Position numbers and translations under genes: made by a program | The notes under the pieces: model-generated | What the model saw: the letters and a program-made list of their open reading frames with translations, nothing else | Told to the model about the DNA's origin: nothing | Databases searched by the model: none | Shown here: piece by piece, positions 1 through 7,785 of the stretch | Layout: each line of letters starts with the position of its first letter | Position numbering within the stretch: the first letter of the stretch is position 1 | NCBI GenBank assembly: GCA_031286555.1 | Contig: JAITUD010000489.1 | Location: 1-16,760 of the forward strand | Direction: 5' to 3' | DNA length: 16,760 nucleotides | Source: Microbacterium sp. | Lineage (GTDB): Bacteria; Actinomycetota; Actinomycetes; Actinomycetales; Microbacteriaceae

Positions 1-581
1 GCGTCGATCCGCGGTACTACGGCGCTGCACCGCTGGATGAGGCGGCGCGGGCAGCCCTCGGCCTGACCCGCCCGTACGTGCTGCACGCGGGTGGAGCGGC
101 CGAGCGCAAGAACCTCGCAGCTCTGGCCTCGGCGTGGCCACTCGTGCACCGTGAACACCCTGGTCTGACGCTCGCACTCGCCGGTCCCCCGCATCCGCGC
201 CGCACGGAGCTGTTCGAAGGGATGCCCGGGGTCGTCATGCTCGGCCGCCTGCCGGACGAGACGATGCCGGGGCTCGTCGCCGCAGCATCCGCCGTCGTCG
301 TGCCGTCGCTGTACGAGGGCTTCGGGCTGCCGGCGCTCGAGGCGATGGCGGCGGGTGTGCCGGTCGTCGCGGCGAGCACCAGCAGCCTGCCCGAGGTCGT
401 CGGCGACGCCGGCATCCTCGTCCCGCCGACCGCGGAGGGGATCGTGGACGGCCTGCTGCGGGCGACGTCGGAGGATGCCGCGGTAACGGCGCTCGTGGCC
501 GCAGGCCGTGCCCGCGCGGCGGAATTCACCTGGGAGCGCTCGGCCGCCGGGCACGCGGCCATCTGGAAGAGTCTGCAGTGA
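1..581 (+). CDS. GT4-family glycosyltransferase, C-terminal part (5' end outside window)
   Basis: The open frame runs in from the left edge (first full codon at position 3), so the N-terminal acceptor domain is missing. The visible ~192 residues are the C-terminal GT-B half of a family 4 retaining glycosyltransferase. They include the stretch YVLHAGGAAERKN, which resembles the nucleotide-sugar-binding start of this domain, then VVPSLYEGFGLPALEAMAAG with the E-x7-E signature (EGFGLPALE), and an AEFTWERSA end typical of the family. Such enzymes transfer a sugar from a nucleotide donor to a lipid-linked glycan at the cytoplasmic membrane face. The stop overlaps the next gene by four bases (GTGA), so the two are probably translationally coupled. 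Donor and acceptor cannot be told from sequence. Family call is firm, substrate unknown. Confidence 0.9.
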   Translation, partial: VDPRYYGAAPLDEAARAALGLTRPYVLHAGGAAERKNLAALASAWPLVHREHPGLTLALAGPPHPRRTELFEGMPGVVMLGRLPDETMPGLVAAASAVVVPSLYEGFGLPALEAMAAGVPVVAASTSSLPEVVGDAGILVPPTAEGIVDGLLRATSEDAAVTALVAAGRARAAEFTWERSAAGHAAIWKSLQ

Positions 582-1408
582 TTCCCGACCTGGTGTTCAT
601 CACCTCGCTGCGGCACCCGCAGAACAGCGCCGACTACGCAGCGGTCGAGGCGATGCTCGCCGCGTCGCTGCGCTCGTGGATGCGCCAGAGCTCGCCGCGG
701 TTCGCGGTCGTCGTCGTGGGCAATCGTCACCCGCGGATGCCCGCCGACCCGCGGGTGGAGTTCGTGCCGGTCGACTTCCCGGCGCCGTCCGAGCTGCGCG
801 GTCCGCGCACGGGACTCCCCGCCGTGCTGCGCGACAAGGGCACGAAACTCGCGATCGGACTGGCCCGGGCCCGCGAGCTCGGCGCCGGCCACGTGATGTT
901 CGTCGATGCCGACGACTTCGTGTCCCGTCGGCTCACCGGTTTCGTCACCGAGCATCCGGAGTCTCCCGGGTGGACGATCACGGACGGGTGGCGGATCAAC
1001 CTGGAGCGCCGCACGATGCGTCCCGAGACCGGAACGTTCCAGGTCACCTGCGGCAGCTCGCACATCGTGCGCACGGAGCTCCTGCCGTCATCGCCCGCGG
1101 GCACGGGGGCGACGCAAGAGCAGCTCTACGCGGCGATGGGGCCGAAGCTGGAGCGATGGATCGGCTCGCACATGCATCTGCATGAGGACCTGCCCCTGGA
1201 GCGTCTGCCCTTCGCCGGGGCGATGTACCGCGTCGGCACCGGCGAGTCGCACTCGGGCAACGCGATGTCCGGCTGGGGCCGCCCGATCTTCCGCGTGGTG
1301 GCGGACGAGTTCGGCGTGCCGGCGACACCCCGCACGCCCTGGGCCCAGGCACGCGCTGTGCTCCCCTCGGGCCGGGCGCTCCGCGAACGCCTTCTTCGCC
1401 GTCGCTGA
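578..1408 (+). CDS. Putative glycosyltransferase, GT-A / rhamnosyltransferase-like
   Basis: This encodes 276 residues from a GTG start that overlaps the previous stop. A GGAAGA ribosome-binding site lies about seven bases upstream. The protein opens with an ITSLRHPQNS strand typical of nucleotide-binding GT-A enzymes. It has the acidic motif MFVDADDF around residues 107-114 (D110, D112, D113), fitting a metal-binding DxD, followed by conserved-looking SHIVRTELLP and HLHEDLPL segments. The overall shape resembles proteins annotated as putative rhamnosyltransferases (Rhamno_transf-type). A rhamnose donor would suit the rml genes in the locus, but that is inference. It probably acts in the cytoplasm in assembly of the repeat unit. 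There is no signal peptide or membrane segment. The gene converges on the pyruvyltransferase gene with a 16-bp gap. Glycosyltransferase role is likely, specificity uncertain. Confidence 0.72.
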   Translation: MIPDLVFITSLRHPQNSADYAAVEAMLAASLRSWMRQSSPRFAVVVVGNRHPRMPADPRVEFVPVDFPAPSELRGPRTGLPAVLRDKGTKLAIGLARARELGAGHVMFVDADDFVSRRLTGFVTEHPESPGWTITDGWRINLERRTMRPETGTFQVTCGSSHIVRTELLPSSPAGTGATQEQLYAAMGPKLERWIGSHMHLHEDLPLERLPFAGAMYRVGTGESHSGNAMSGWGRPIFRVVADEFGVPATPRTPWAQARAVLPSGRALRERLLRRR

Positions 1409-1412
1409 CGGC
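1398..1412. terminator. Small hairpin at convergent gene ends
   Basis: GCCGTC, loop GCT, GACGGC is a perfect six-base inverted repeat. It overlaps the stop codon of the plus-strand glycosyltransferase and sits just past the stop of the minus-strand pyruvyltransferase. It could serve as a weak bidirectional terminator, but no T-run follows on either strand, so a Rho-independent role is unproven. Confidence 0.22.
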
Positions 1413-1424
1413 CGCCGCAGGGGG

Positions 1425-2309
1425 TCAGGCTCCGAACAGCCCTGCCGGGAAGCGCCGCGCCTCGGGCAGCACGTCCGGCAGCCGTCCCAAGGCCCCGACC
1501 AGTCCGTCGGACAGCTCAGCCACGCGCCCGGCATCCGCCGTCCGCGCCCGCCGAACGACGTCGTCCAGCGTGCGCAGGTCGTCGAAGGCGACGAAGCGGC
1601 TGAGGCCCGGAGTGACCGCGGCCTCGTAGTCGCGGAACTTGAAGTCGGCGCCGTCGAGCGCCGGTTCGAGCATGGTCCAGATCGCCGGGATCCCGTACGA
1701 GTCCGCGGTGATGAGCCCGTGCAGCGACGTCGTCAGAACGACCTCGCCTGCCGCGATCTCGCGAACAGCGGATGCTGCATCCTGATGCACGTTGACCGTG
1801 CGTGCCCGCCCGGACTCGCCGCTCAGCAGCGCTGCAAGCCCTTCGTGAGACCGATGGTGCCCGTGCGGCACCGCGGTGATCGCCACGCGCCCCGACGGTC
1901 GGCGCACGTGCCGCGAGACCAGCAGCCCGGGGTCGCCGTAGGCGGCATCGGAGGCTCCGATCCGCTCCTGGGTCAACGGTCCGCGAAGGGCGAGCGCCGT
2001 GGCATCCGGCATCCGCTTCTCGCCGTCGCGCATGAGCCCGGTGCCCCAGATCGCCCCGTCGTAGTCGTCGGGGAAGAACTCCAGCAGGCTGCCGACGCCT
2101 GCCAGCCGCGCGTGCCGCGGCTCGCGGTACAGCGGCACGATCCCGTACTTCGGCAGCAGGTACGGCGTGAGCGCATCGCCGAAGTTGGGGTGCCCGTCCC
2201 ACCAGTACGCGGGCACCAGCATCCCTCCCCAGGCCGAGCGGTGCCCGGCAGCGGCGCCGAGTCGGCGCAACTGTCGCAGACGCCGCGGAAGACGGTCCTC
2301 GTAGCTCAC
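1425..2309 (-). CDS. Polysaccharide pyruvyltransferase family protein
   Basis: The protein is 294 residues with a GTG start overlapping the upstream GT4 stop by four bases. A GGAG site eight bases before the start lies inside the previous gene. It has the hallmarks of the PS_pyruv_trans family: HPNFGDALTPYLL near residues 40-52, an ALRGPLTQE segment around 107-115 and TTSLHGLITADSYGIPAIW at 193-211. Family members transfer an enolpyruvyl group from phosphoenolpyruvate to form a pyruvate ketal on a sugar of an exopolysaccharide or wall polymer, giving it negative charge. It is soluble, with no signal peptide. It is the last gene of the long minus-strand block, a usual place for a decorating enzyme. 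The modified sugar is not predictable; galactose, mannose derivatives and rhamnose are all possible. The family call is secure, the exact reaction inferred. Confidence 0.88.
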   Translation of the reverse strand: MSYEDRLPRRLRQLRRLGAAAGHRSAWGGMLVPAYWWDGHPNFGDALTPYLLPKYGIVPLYREPRHARLAGVGSLLEFFPDDYDGAIWGTGLMRDGEKRMPDATALALRGPLTQERIGASDAAYGDPGLLVSRHVRRPSGRVAITAVPHGHHRSHEGLAALLSGESGRARTVNVHQDAASAVREIAAGEVVLTTSLHGLITADSYGIPAIWTMLEPALDGADFKFRDYEAAVTPGLSRFVAFDDLRTLDDVVRRARTADAGRVAELSDGLVGALGRLPDVLPEARRFPAGLFGA

Positions 2310-3424
2310 GGGTACAGCTCCGCATACCGCTCCGCGACCGTCGCCCAGGAGAACTCCGCGACCCGAGCCCGTCCGGCGCCGGCGAGGCGGGTGCGCAGCG
2401 CGGCATCGCCCAGCACGCGTTCCAGCGCGGCCGCGAGCGCATCCTGGTCCTCGGGGTCGACCAGCAGCGCGTCGACCTCGTCGGTCATGAACTCCGCCGC
2501 ACCCCCGCGGGTGGTCATCACCAGCGGGGCGCCGCCCCGCCAGGCCTCCAGTGCGACGATCCCGAACGCCTCCGAGCGGCTCGGCACGACGACCGCGGTG
2601 GCCCCCGCCACCGCACCGGCCACCTGTTCGGCGCTGAAGCGCCCGGGGAACCGCACGTGCAGCCCGCGGGCCTGTTCGATGAGGGCCTCCCGCTCGGGGC
2701 CGTCACCGCCGATGACGAGCGGGATTCCGGCATCCCCGACCTTCGCGAAGGCCTCGAGCAGCAGGTCGAAGCCCTTCATGCGCCCGAGCCGGCCGTAGGC
2801 GAGCAGGTACGGCGTCGCCAGCGGCGGCGCGGCCGCCACCACGTCCGGATCGACGCCGTTCGGCACGACCACGCCTGCCTGCAGCCCGTACACGTCGCGC
2901 AGGTCAGTGAGCACGTACTCACTGGGCGCCGTGACGACGGATGCTGCCGCGAGAGCGTCCCTCAGACCGTGGCGCAGCAGCGCCGAGCGGGCGAAGATCG
3001 AGGTGTCGTCGCCGAGGGTCTCGCCGTGCGAGGTCACGACCAGCGGGGTGCCGAAACGCCTATGCAGCCGGAGCGCGTACAGCCCGTTCGGACCGAAGCA
3101 GTGCACATGCAGCACCTCTGGGCGGAAATCTCTGTGCGCTCGCCTCCAGCTGCGCCATGCCGCCGGCCCCTGCACGGCGAACCTCGCCAGATTCAAGGCC
3201 TTCCTGGCCGGCAGCGGCGTGGGCAGGTATCGCACCGCGATCCCGTCGTCGAAGGGGTGCTCCGGCCGCTCTCCCCGGTCGACGGTCCACACCTCGACCG
3301 TGTCGCCGCGGGCCGCGAGCCGGCGTGCGACCTGGGCGACGTGCTCCTCGACGCCGCCGATGTGCGGTGCGAACGACGACGTGATCAGCGCGATCCGGCG
3401 CGCTCCATCAGCGGCCGTGGCCAT
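2306..3424 (-). CDS. GT4-family glycosyltransferase
   Basis: This is a complete 372-residue GT-B enzyme. The N-terminal half has a glycine-rich acceptor loop, SSFAPHIGGVEEHVA (about 16-30), and VLHVHCFGPNG. The C-terminal half has YLLAYGRLGRMKGFDLLLEAF (about 206-226), GGDGPE and the E-x7-E motif EAFGIVALE (E285, E293). All are typical of family 4 retaining glycosyltransferases such as WcaL- or MshA-like enzymes. It would act at the cytoplasmic face of the membrane on the lipid-linked oligosaccharide. The ATG start lies 17 bases inside the end of the upstream BY-kinase gene, and its own end overlaps the pyruvyltransferase start, so the three are tightly coupled. No good Shine-Dalgarno is seen, which fits coupling. 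Substrate not assignable. Confidence 0.92.
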   Translation of the reverse strand: MATAADGARRIALITSSFAPHIGGVEEHVAQVARRLAARGDTVEVWTVDRGERPEHPFDDGIAVRYLPTPLPARKALNLARFAVQGPAAWRSWRRAHRDFRPEVLHVHCFGPNGLYALRLHRRFGTPLVVTSHGETLGDDTSIFARSALLRHGLRDALAAASVVTAPSEYVLTDLRDVYGLQAGVVVPNGVDPDVVAAAPPLATPYLLAYGRLGRMKGFDLLLEAFAKVGDAGIPLVIGGDGPEREALIEQARGLHVRFPGRFSAEQVAGAVAGATAVVVPSRSEAFGIVALEAWRGGAPLVMTTRGGAAEFMTDEVDALLVDPEDQDALAAALERVLGDAALRTRLAGAGRARVAEFSWATVAERYAELYP

Positions 3425-5072
3425 CGCCGTCGGACGGGATCACGCCTGCCGCATCGCCGAACAGCTCCGCGACGTCCTCGGCCATCCGGCCGTCGTCCGA
3501 CGCCTCGACCTTCTTGCGCGCACGGCGCGGGGCGCGCGGCGGGTGCGCGGTCGCCGCATCGGGGGCCGGCGCTTCGGCGGCCGGAGCCGGGGCCGGAGCG
3601 ACGGACGGGACGATCGGGGCCGCCGTGGGCGCCGCCGGTGCGGGGTCGGCCGTGCGCTTCGGTCCTGCTTCTGGGGCCGTGGTCTTCGACGTGTACTCGT
3701 AGGTGTACGAGTACACGTCCGACCCGCCGCCGGTCATCGGCACCTTGTTCAGCACGATGCCGAGCACGCGCCCGTGGATCTTCTCCAGTGCGTCGATCGC
3801 CTTGTCCACGAGGTCATAGGTCGTCTTGCCGACGGATGCCACGATCAGGGCGCCGTCGGCGCGATGGGTCAGCACCGCCGCATCCGTCACCGACAGGAGA
3901 GGCGGGGCGTCGACGATCACGATCGCATGCTGGGAGAGATCCGTCAGCAGCTCGTGCATCCGGTCGGAACCGAGCAGTTCGCTGGGGTTGTGCGGCAGGG
4001 TGCCGGCGCCGAGCATGACGAGGTTCGGCATCTCGGGAACGCGGTGCAGCACGTCGGCCAGGCGCACACGCCCGGCCAGCACGTCGGTCAGCCCGATGTC
4101 GGCGGTGACGCCCATGGTCGCGGCGATCGTCGGACGGCGCAGGTCGCCGTCGATCAGCACCACCTTCTGCCCGGCGGCCGAGAGCGCGCCGGCCAAGTTC
4201 GACGCCATCGTCGACTTGCCCTCGCCCGGCAGGGCGCTGGTCACGACGATGGTGCGCGGCGGGTGGTCGACGTCCATGAACTGCAGGTTCGTGCGCAGCA
4301 TCCGCAGTGACTCACGGATCGCGAAGTCGGCTTTCGTGGCCTTGCCCGGCGCGGCCGTGCCGTCGTTGCGGTACAGCCGATGCCCGTCGGCCAGCGTCGA
4401 CGCGTCGGGCAGGGCGCCGACGACGGGAACGCCGAGACGTTTCTCGACGTCATCGGTCGAACGGATGCGGCGATCCGAGATAGCCCGCGCCATCGCGAAG
4501 GCGATGCCGGCACCAAGACCCAGCACGCCGCCGACGAGCATGGCCATGCGCTTGTCGGGGAACACCGGCGAGGTCGGAAGAGCGGCCGACTCGGCCAGCA
4601 CGATGTTGGCGGAGGAGCTGCCCGAAGCGCCGTCCCCCTCGGTCTGATCGATGACGACGATCAGCCCCTTCACCCACGCCTCCGCGAGGTTCCGTGCGGC
4701 TTCCGGGGTGTCCCCCTGCGCCGTGACCTTGATGATCGCGGTGCCCTCCGGGTTCGTCACCGTGACCATCTGGATCAGCGACTGCGGCGGCGTCTTCAGG
4801 TCGAGCTGCTGCGCCACCTGCTCCGCGACCTGGCGCCACTGCGCCATCTCGAGATAGGTGGGCACCTTCGTCTTCGCCAGGCTGTCGCCCTGGCCTGGCG
4901 CCATCACGGTGCCGGCGGTCGCCTTGACCTGGATGAGCCCGCTCGCATCCGCCTGGTACACGGGTGTCTGCGCCCACGCCCAGCCGAACCCCGCGCCCAC
5001 GCCGAGCAGCGCCATCACGACGATCGCGATCCAGTGCCGCTTCAGCGCCCTGGTGTAGTCACGCAGCTCCAT
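3408..5072 (-). CDS. Wzz/BY-kinase polysaccharide co-polymerase (first paralogue, long tail)
   Basis: The 554-residue protein joins a chain-length-determinant domain to a cytoplasmic tyrosine kinase, as in Wzc or fused CapA/CapB. Membrane segments lie at about 14-34 and 176-196 and bracket an extracellular Wzz loop. A proline-containing stretch (SAALPTSPVFP) precedes the second. The kinase part shows Walker A SALPGEGKST (279-288), Walker A' VVLIDGDLRRP (304-314) and Walker B IVIVDAPP (384-391). A tyrosine cluster, YSYTYEY (Y454, 456, 458, 460), is the probable autophosphorylation site. It is followed by an unusual ~90-residue Ala/Pro-rich tail, a basic patch (APRRARKK) and an acidic end, absent from the second paralogue. 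Role: control of Wzy polymerisation and export. ATG start with GGGGGA just upstream. No phosphatase lies beside it; the only one is next to the paralogue at 15078. Confidence 0.93.
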   Translation of the reverse strand: MELRDYTRALKRHWIAIVVMALLGVGAGFGWAWAQTPVYQADASGLIQVKATAGTVMAPGQGDSLAKTKVPTYLEMAQWRQVAEQVAQQLDLKTPPQSLIQMVTVTNPEGTAIIKVTAQGDTPEAARNLAEAWVKGLIVVIDQTEGDGASGSSSANIVLAESAALPTSPVFPDKRMAMLVGGVLGLGAGIAFAMARAISDRRIRSTDDVEKRLGVPVVGALPDASTLADGHRLYRNDGTAAPGKATKADFAIRESLRMLRTNLQFMDVDHPPRTIVVTSALPGEGKSTMASNLAGALSAAGQKVVLIDGDLRRPTIAATMGVTADIGLTDVLAGRVRLADVLHRVPEMPNLVMLGAGTLPHNPSELLGSDRMHELLTDLSQHAIVIVDAPPLLSVTDAAVLTHRADGALIVASVGKTTYDLVDKAIDALEKIHGRVLGIVLNKVPMTGGGSDVYSYTYEYTSKTTAPEAGPKRTADPAPAAPTAAPIVPSVAPAPAPAAEAPAPDAATAHPPRAPRRARKKVEASDDGRMAEDVAELFGDAAGVIPSDGDGHGR

Positions 5073-5099
5073 CGGTCCCCCATGTTTCCCCTCGGATGA

Positions 5100-6524
5100 T
5101 CATACGTGCGCGCCCTCGCGCTGTCCCGGCAGACGGGCTCGGCGGCGCTGCTCGATGCGCCCCTCGGCCCGCCGCACCCTGACCTTCTCGGGCGCCCAGA
5201 ACCCGGTGTCCGGATCTCGTTCGTGTGCGAGAGCCTGCGCCCCGAGACAGATGCCGGCGATGAAGAACGGCACCGACACCTGCGACGCGACCCAGAACAG
5301 ATCGAACTGCGCCTGCACGATGCGGGAGAGCACCATCCCCAGAGCGAGCAGTCCGAACTGCGGATGCATGCGCCACAGCACGACGAGGAAACCGACCCAC
5401 ATGATGATGAAGCCCAGCAGCCCGACGATTCCCGTCGACGCCAGCACCTCGAGCTCGGCCTGCGGCGGCTGGAAGTTCGTGCCAGGCGTGACGTACCAGT
5501 AGCGCAGCCCATGTCCGAAGATCGGCGAGTGCTTCCACAGGGCGTACACCTCGCGGATCCAGTCCAGCCGCTGATAGACGGAGTTGAACCGGTTCTGCGA
5601 TTCGATCTGATCGCGGACGCTGAGGATGATCAGGATGATGCCGGGCACCACCAGCACGATGACCATCAGCACGTGTTTGGCGGCGCCCTGCCGCAGCGTG
5701 AAGATCAGCAGTGCGACGACCAGGCCGATTGCCGCCTGCCGCGATTGCGTGAGGCCGAGAGCGACGAGGAAGAACCAGAACGCGAAGCGCGTCCAGCGCC
5801 GATCGAGCCGCGCCCAGTCCGGGTTCACATAGGCCAGGAAGGCGCCGAACGCGAGCATGCCGCCGGCGAAGTTCTTGTGCATCATCCACGGCCACTCGGG
5901 GTACACGGCCTTGAGCAGGTCTCCCTGCTGCCAGTAGCCGATCGCCGTGAAGATCGTTCCGATCGCGATCACCACGACCATGGCGTGGATCAGGATGAAC
6001 GCCACCCTGGCCTTGCCCGCGCGGCCGATCCCCCATCCGGCGATCAGCGCACCGGACACCAGCAGCCACGCATGCACCCATTCCACTGTGTTCTGTGTGA
6101 ACGGGTTGACGATCACGGTCATCAACGAGGCGAACTGGTAGATCAGGTTCAACCACAGCATCGCCCGCATCGGCGGGCTGAAGTCATTCCTGCCGAGCAG
6201 GATCGCGGTGCCGAAGGCTGCGGCGAGCGCGACATCCGACACGGTCAGATCACCGACACCGAGGCCGACGCGTTCGACGATGAACAGTGCGGGAGTAGCC
6301 ATCAGGGCGATCGCCATGGGCTCTGCGCGGGTCAGCGCTGCACCGATGACGAGACAGGCGATGGCGGCCGCGGCGATGACACCACCGGAGATGCCGCGGT
6401 CGAGGAACAGGTATACGGCGATGACCAACCCGACGGCGAACAGCGCCCAGCGCCACGCGCCGGCCCACCATTCAGGCACGCGCGCACGCAGACGCGCGCC
6501 GACTCCGCCGAATCCCCCGGTCAT
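5100..6524 (-). CDS. O-antigen ligase / Wzy-like polysaccharide polymerase
   Basis: A very hydrophobic protein of 474 residues with roughly ten to twelve membrane segments, matching the O-antigen ligase/Wzy superfamily. The large external loop before the last membrane group contains RLDWIREVYALWKHSPIFGH and then QAELEVLASTGIVGLLGF, both characteristic of the family. A GLTQSRQAAIGL stretch lies mid-protein, and the C-terminus is a basic cytoplasmic tail. In a locus with a Wzz/BY-kinase and a phosphotransferase the likely role is Wzy polymerase, joining lipid-linked repeat units outside the membrane; a ligase role is the alternative. I chose the ATG at 6524 because GAAGGG sits eight bases upstream. 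A GTG at 6530 would add two residues but lies only two bases from that site. It ends 27 bases before the BY-kinase gene, so co-transcription is likely. Confidence 0.85.
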   Translation of the reverse strand: MTGGFGGVGARLRARVPEWWAGAWRWALFAVGLVIAVYLFLDRGISGGVIAAAAIACLVIGAALTRAEPMAIALMATPALFIVERVGLGVGDLTVSDVALAAAFGTAILLGRNDFSPPMRAMLWLNLIYQFASLMTVIVNPFTQNTVEWVHAWLLVSGALIAGWGIGRAGKARVAFILIHAMVVVIAIGTIFTAIGYWQQGDLLKAVYPEWPWMMHKNFAGGMLAFGAFLAYVNPDWARLDRRWTRFAFWFFLVALGLTQSRQAAIGLVVALLIFTLRQGAAKHVLMVIVLVVPGIILIILSVRDQIESQNRFNSVYQRLDWIREVYALWKHSPIFGHGLRYWYVTPGTNFQPPQAELEVLASTGIVGLLGFIIMWVGFLVVLWRMHPQFGLLALGMVLSRIVQAQFDLFWVASQVSVPFFIAGICLGAQALAHERDPDTGFWAPEKVRVRRAEGRIEQRRRARLPGQREGAHV

Positions 6525-6621
6525 CCCCACCGCCCTTCGGATGTCTCAGTATCGCACCCCGGCGGTGCTCCGAGCCCGTCTCCCTGGGACCCTGCGTCCG
6601 TCGAAGGACGCCGCTTCGAGG
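6525..6621 (-). other. Short intergenic region with small hairpins
   Basis: This gap separates the GT4 gene from the polymerase gene. It holds two small perfect inverted repeats: TCGAAG-GACGCCG-CTTCGA (6601-6619), just after the GT4 stop, and GCACC-CCGGC-GGTGC (6554-6568). A GATACT hexamer on the minus strand could be a -10 element, but no matching -35 is seen. The polymerase ribosome-binding site GAAGGG is at 6533-6538. An internal promoter or attenuator is possible but not shown. Confidence 0.3.
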
Positions 6622-7728
6622 TCAGTCGCCGTCGACCCAGGCGCGCAGGTTCGAGATGAACTCGCTGCGCGCGAAGCGTGCGGCCTGCTGGGGGACGGCT
6701 CTGCGATCCAGTCGCAGGGCGCGGTCGAGCGCCGCCCAGGCATCCTCGCCGGCGAATCGGCGCGCCTGCACCCCGCCGACGCCATGCCGAACCGACTCGG
6801 CGGTGCCGCCGACGGCGTTGACGATCACGCGGGCGCCCGCGGCCATCGCCTCGACCGGCACGATGCCGAAGTCCTCGACGGGCGGGAAGACGAAGACCGT
6901 CGCGCGCTGGTACAGCGCGTACAGCAGCGGAGTGCTGACGGCCCCGAGGAAGTGCGCGCGGATGCCTCGATCCACAGCGAGCTGCTCCAGACGCGGGCGG
7001 TCAGGGCCCGACCCGACGATCACCGCGGGCAGGCCGACGGAGGCCGCGAACTCGAGAACCGCGTCCAGCCTCTTGTACGGCACCAGACGCGAGGCCCCGA
7101 GCACGAACGCGTCCGGAAGCGTGCCGAGCAGGTCGGCGGCTGCGGCATCCAGTCGTTCGCGCCAGTCGGGCACCTCAGTGATCTCGGCGGTGTCGACGGG
7201 CGGATGGATGATGCGGGACTCCCGCCCCCAGCTGTCGAGGATGCGCTGCTGCACGAACGCGGAGTTCGCAGCGATGGAGTGCACCTCTGCGGCGCGGCGC
7301 CGGTCGAGCGACTTCCAGTACGGCGCTGTCGCACGCACCAGCGGGCTGCGGCCACGCTCGTCGATCTCGGGTGCCCAGATGTAGCGCGCGGGGCTGTGCA
7401 CGTAGGCGTAAGCCGGCGCATCGGGGCGGCCGCGGAAGCGCACGTGGTGCGCGAAGACGTACGAGCTGACCAGCACCTTGTCGGGAGTGCCGACCGCGGT
7501 GCGGCGCCGCCAGGTCGGATCGAAGAACGGCAGCGCGAGGGCCTTCCTGTCGCGCAGCGGCGTGCGGGCCATCCAGGACTCGCGCACGTCGACCCCCTGC
7601 ATCCGCGCGGGGGCGTCGTTCCACAGCGCGTGCACCGGGGCGCCGGGGTACGCCTCGATCATGGCGTCCAGCACCTTCTCGGCGCCGCCGGTCGCCTCGA
7701 TCCACTCGCAGACGATCTCCAGGTGCAC
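6622..7728 (-). CDS. GT4-family glycosyltransferase
   Basis: The protein is 368 residues from a GTG start, with AGGA eight bases upstream. The N-terminus carries the glycine-rich EATGGAEKVL motif. Mid-protein YVHSPARYIWAPE is typical of a GT4 subgroup common in capsule and O-antigen clusters. The C-terminal half has ASRLVPYKRLD, VIVGSGPDRP and VFPPVEDFGIVPVEAMAAGA with the E-x7-E signature (EDFGIVPVE). It should transfer a sugar from a nucleotide donor to the lipid-linked intermediate on the cytoplasmic face. Coming directly after the priming phosphotransferase gene, it may add the second sugar, but gene order is only suggestive. The YVHSPARYIWAPE subgroup includes mannosyl- and rhamnosyltransferases, so substrate is open. 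Confidence 0.91.
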   Translation of the reverse strand: MHLEIVCEWIEATGGAEKVLDAMIEAYPGAPVHALWNDAPARMQGVDVRESWMARTPLRDRKALALPFFDPTWRRRTAVGTPDKVLVSSYVFAHHVRFRGRPDAPAYAYVHSPARYIWAPEIDERGRSPLVRATAPYWKSLDRRRAAEVHSIAANSAFVQQRILDSWGRESRIIHPPVDTAEITEVPDWRERLDAAAADLLGTLPDAFVLGASRLVPYKRLDAVLEFAASVGLPAVIVGSGPDRPRLEQLAVDRGIRAHFLGAVSTPLLYALYQRATVFVFPPVEDFGIVPVEAMAAGARVIVNAVGGTAESVRHGVGGVQARRFAGEDAWAALDRALRLDRRAVPQQAARFARSEFISNLRAWVDGD

Positions 7729-7756
7729 GGTTCAGATCCTATGGGCGAAAGGCACG

Positions 7757-7785
7757 GCGCCGGGATGAAGCCCAGTCGCCGGCGC
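7757..7785 (-). terminator. Inverted repeat after the phosphotransferase stop codon
   Basis: Seven-base arms GCGCCGG (7757-7763) and CCGGCGC (7779-7785) with a 15-base loop lie immediately past the TGA of the phosphotransferase gene in the direction of transcription. No T-run follows, and the next gene of the block begins only 57 bases from the stop. It may be a weak attenuator or a 3'-end stabilising hairpin. Confidence 0.25.

Noticed and set aside
906..2798. A 630-codon plus-strand open frame across two genes
   Set aside because: Antisense to the pyruvyltransferase and GT4 genes and out of frame with the plus-strand glycosyltransferase. Its translation is low-complexity Arg/Pro/Ser, the usual shadow in high-G+C DNA.
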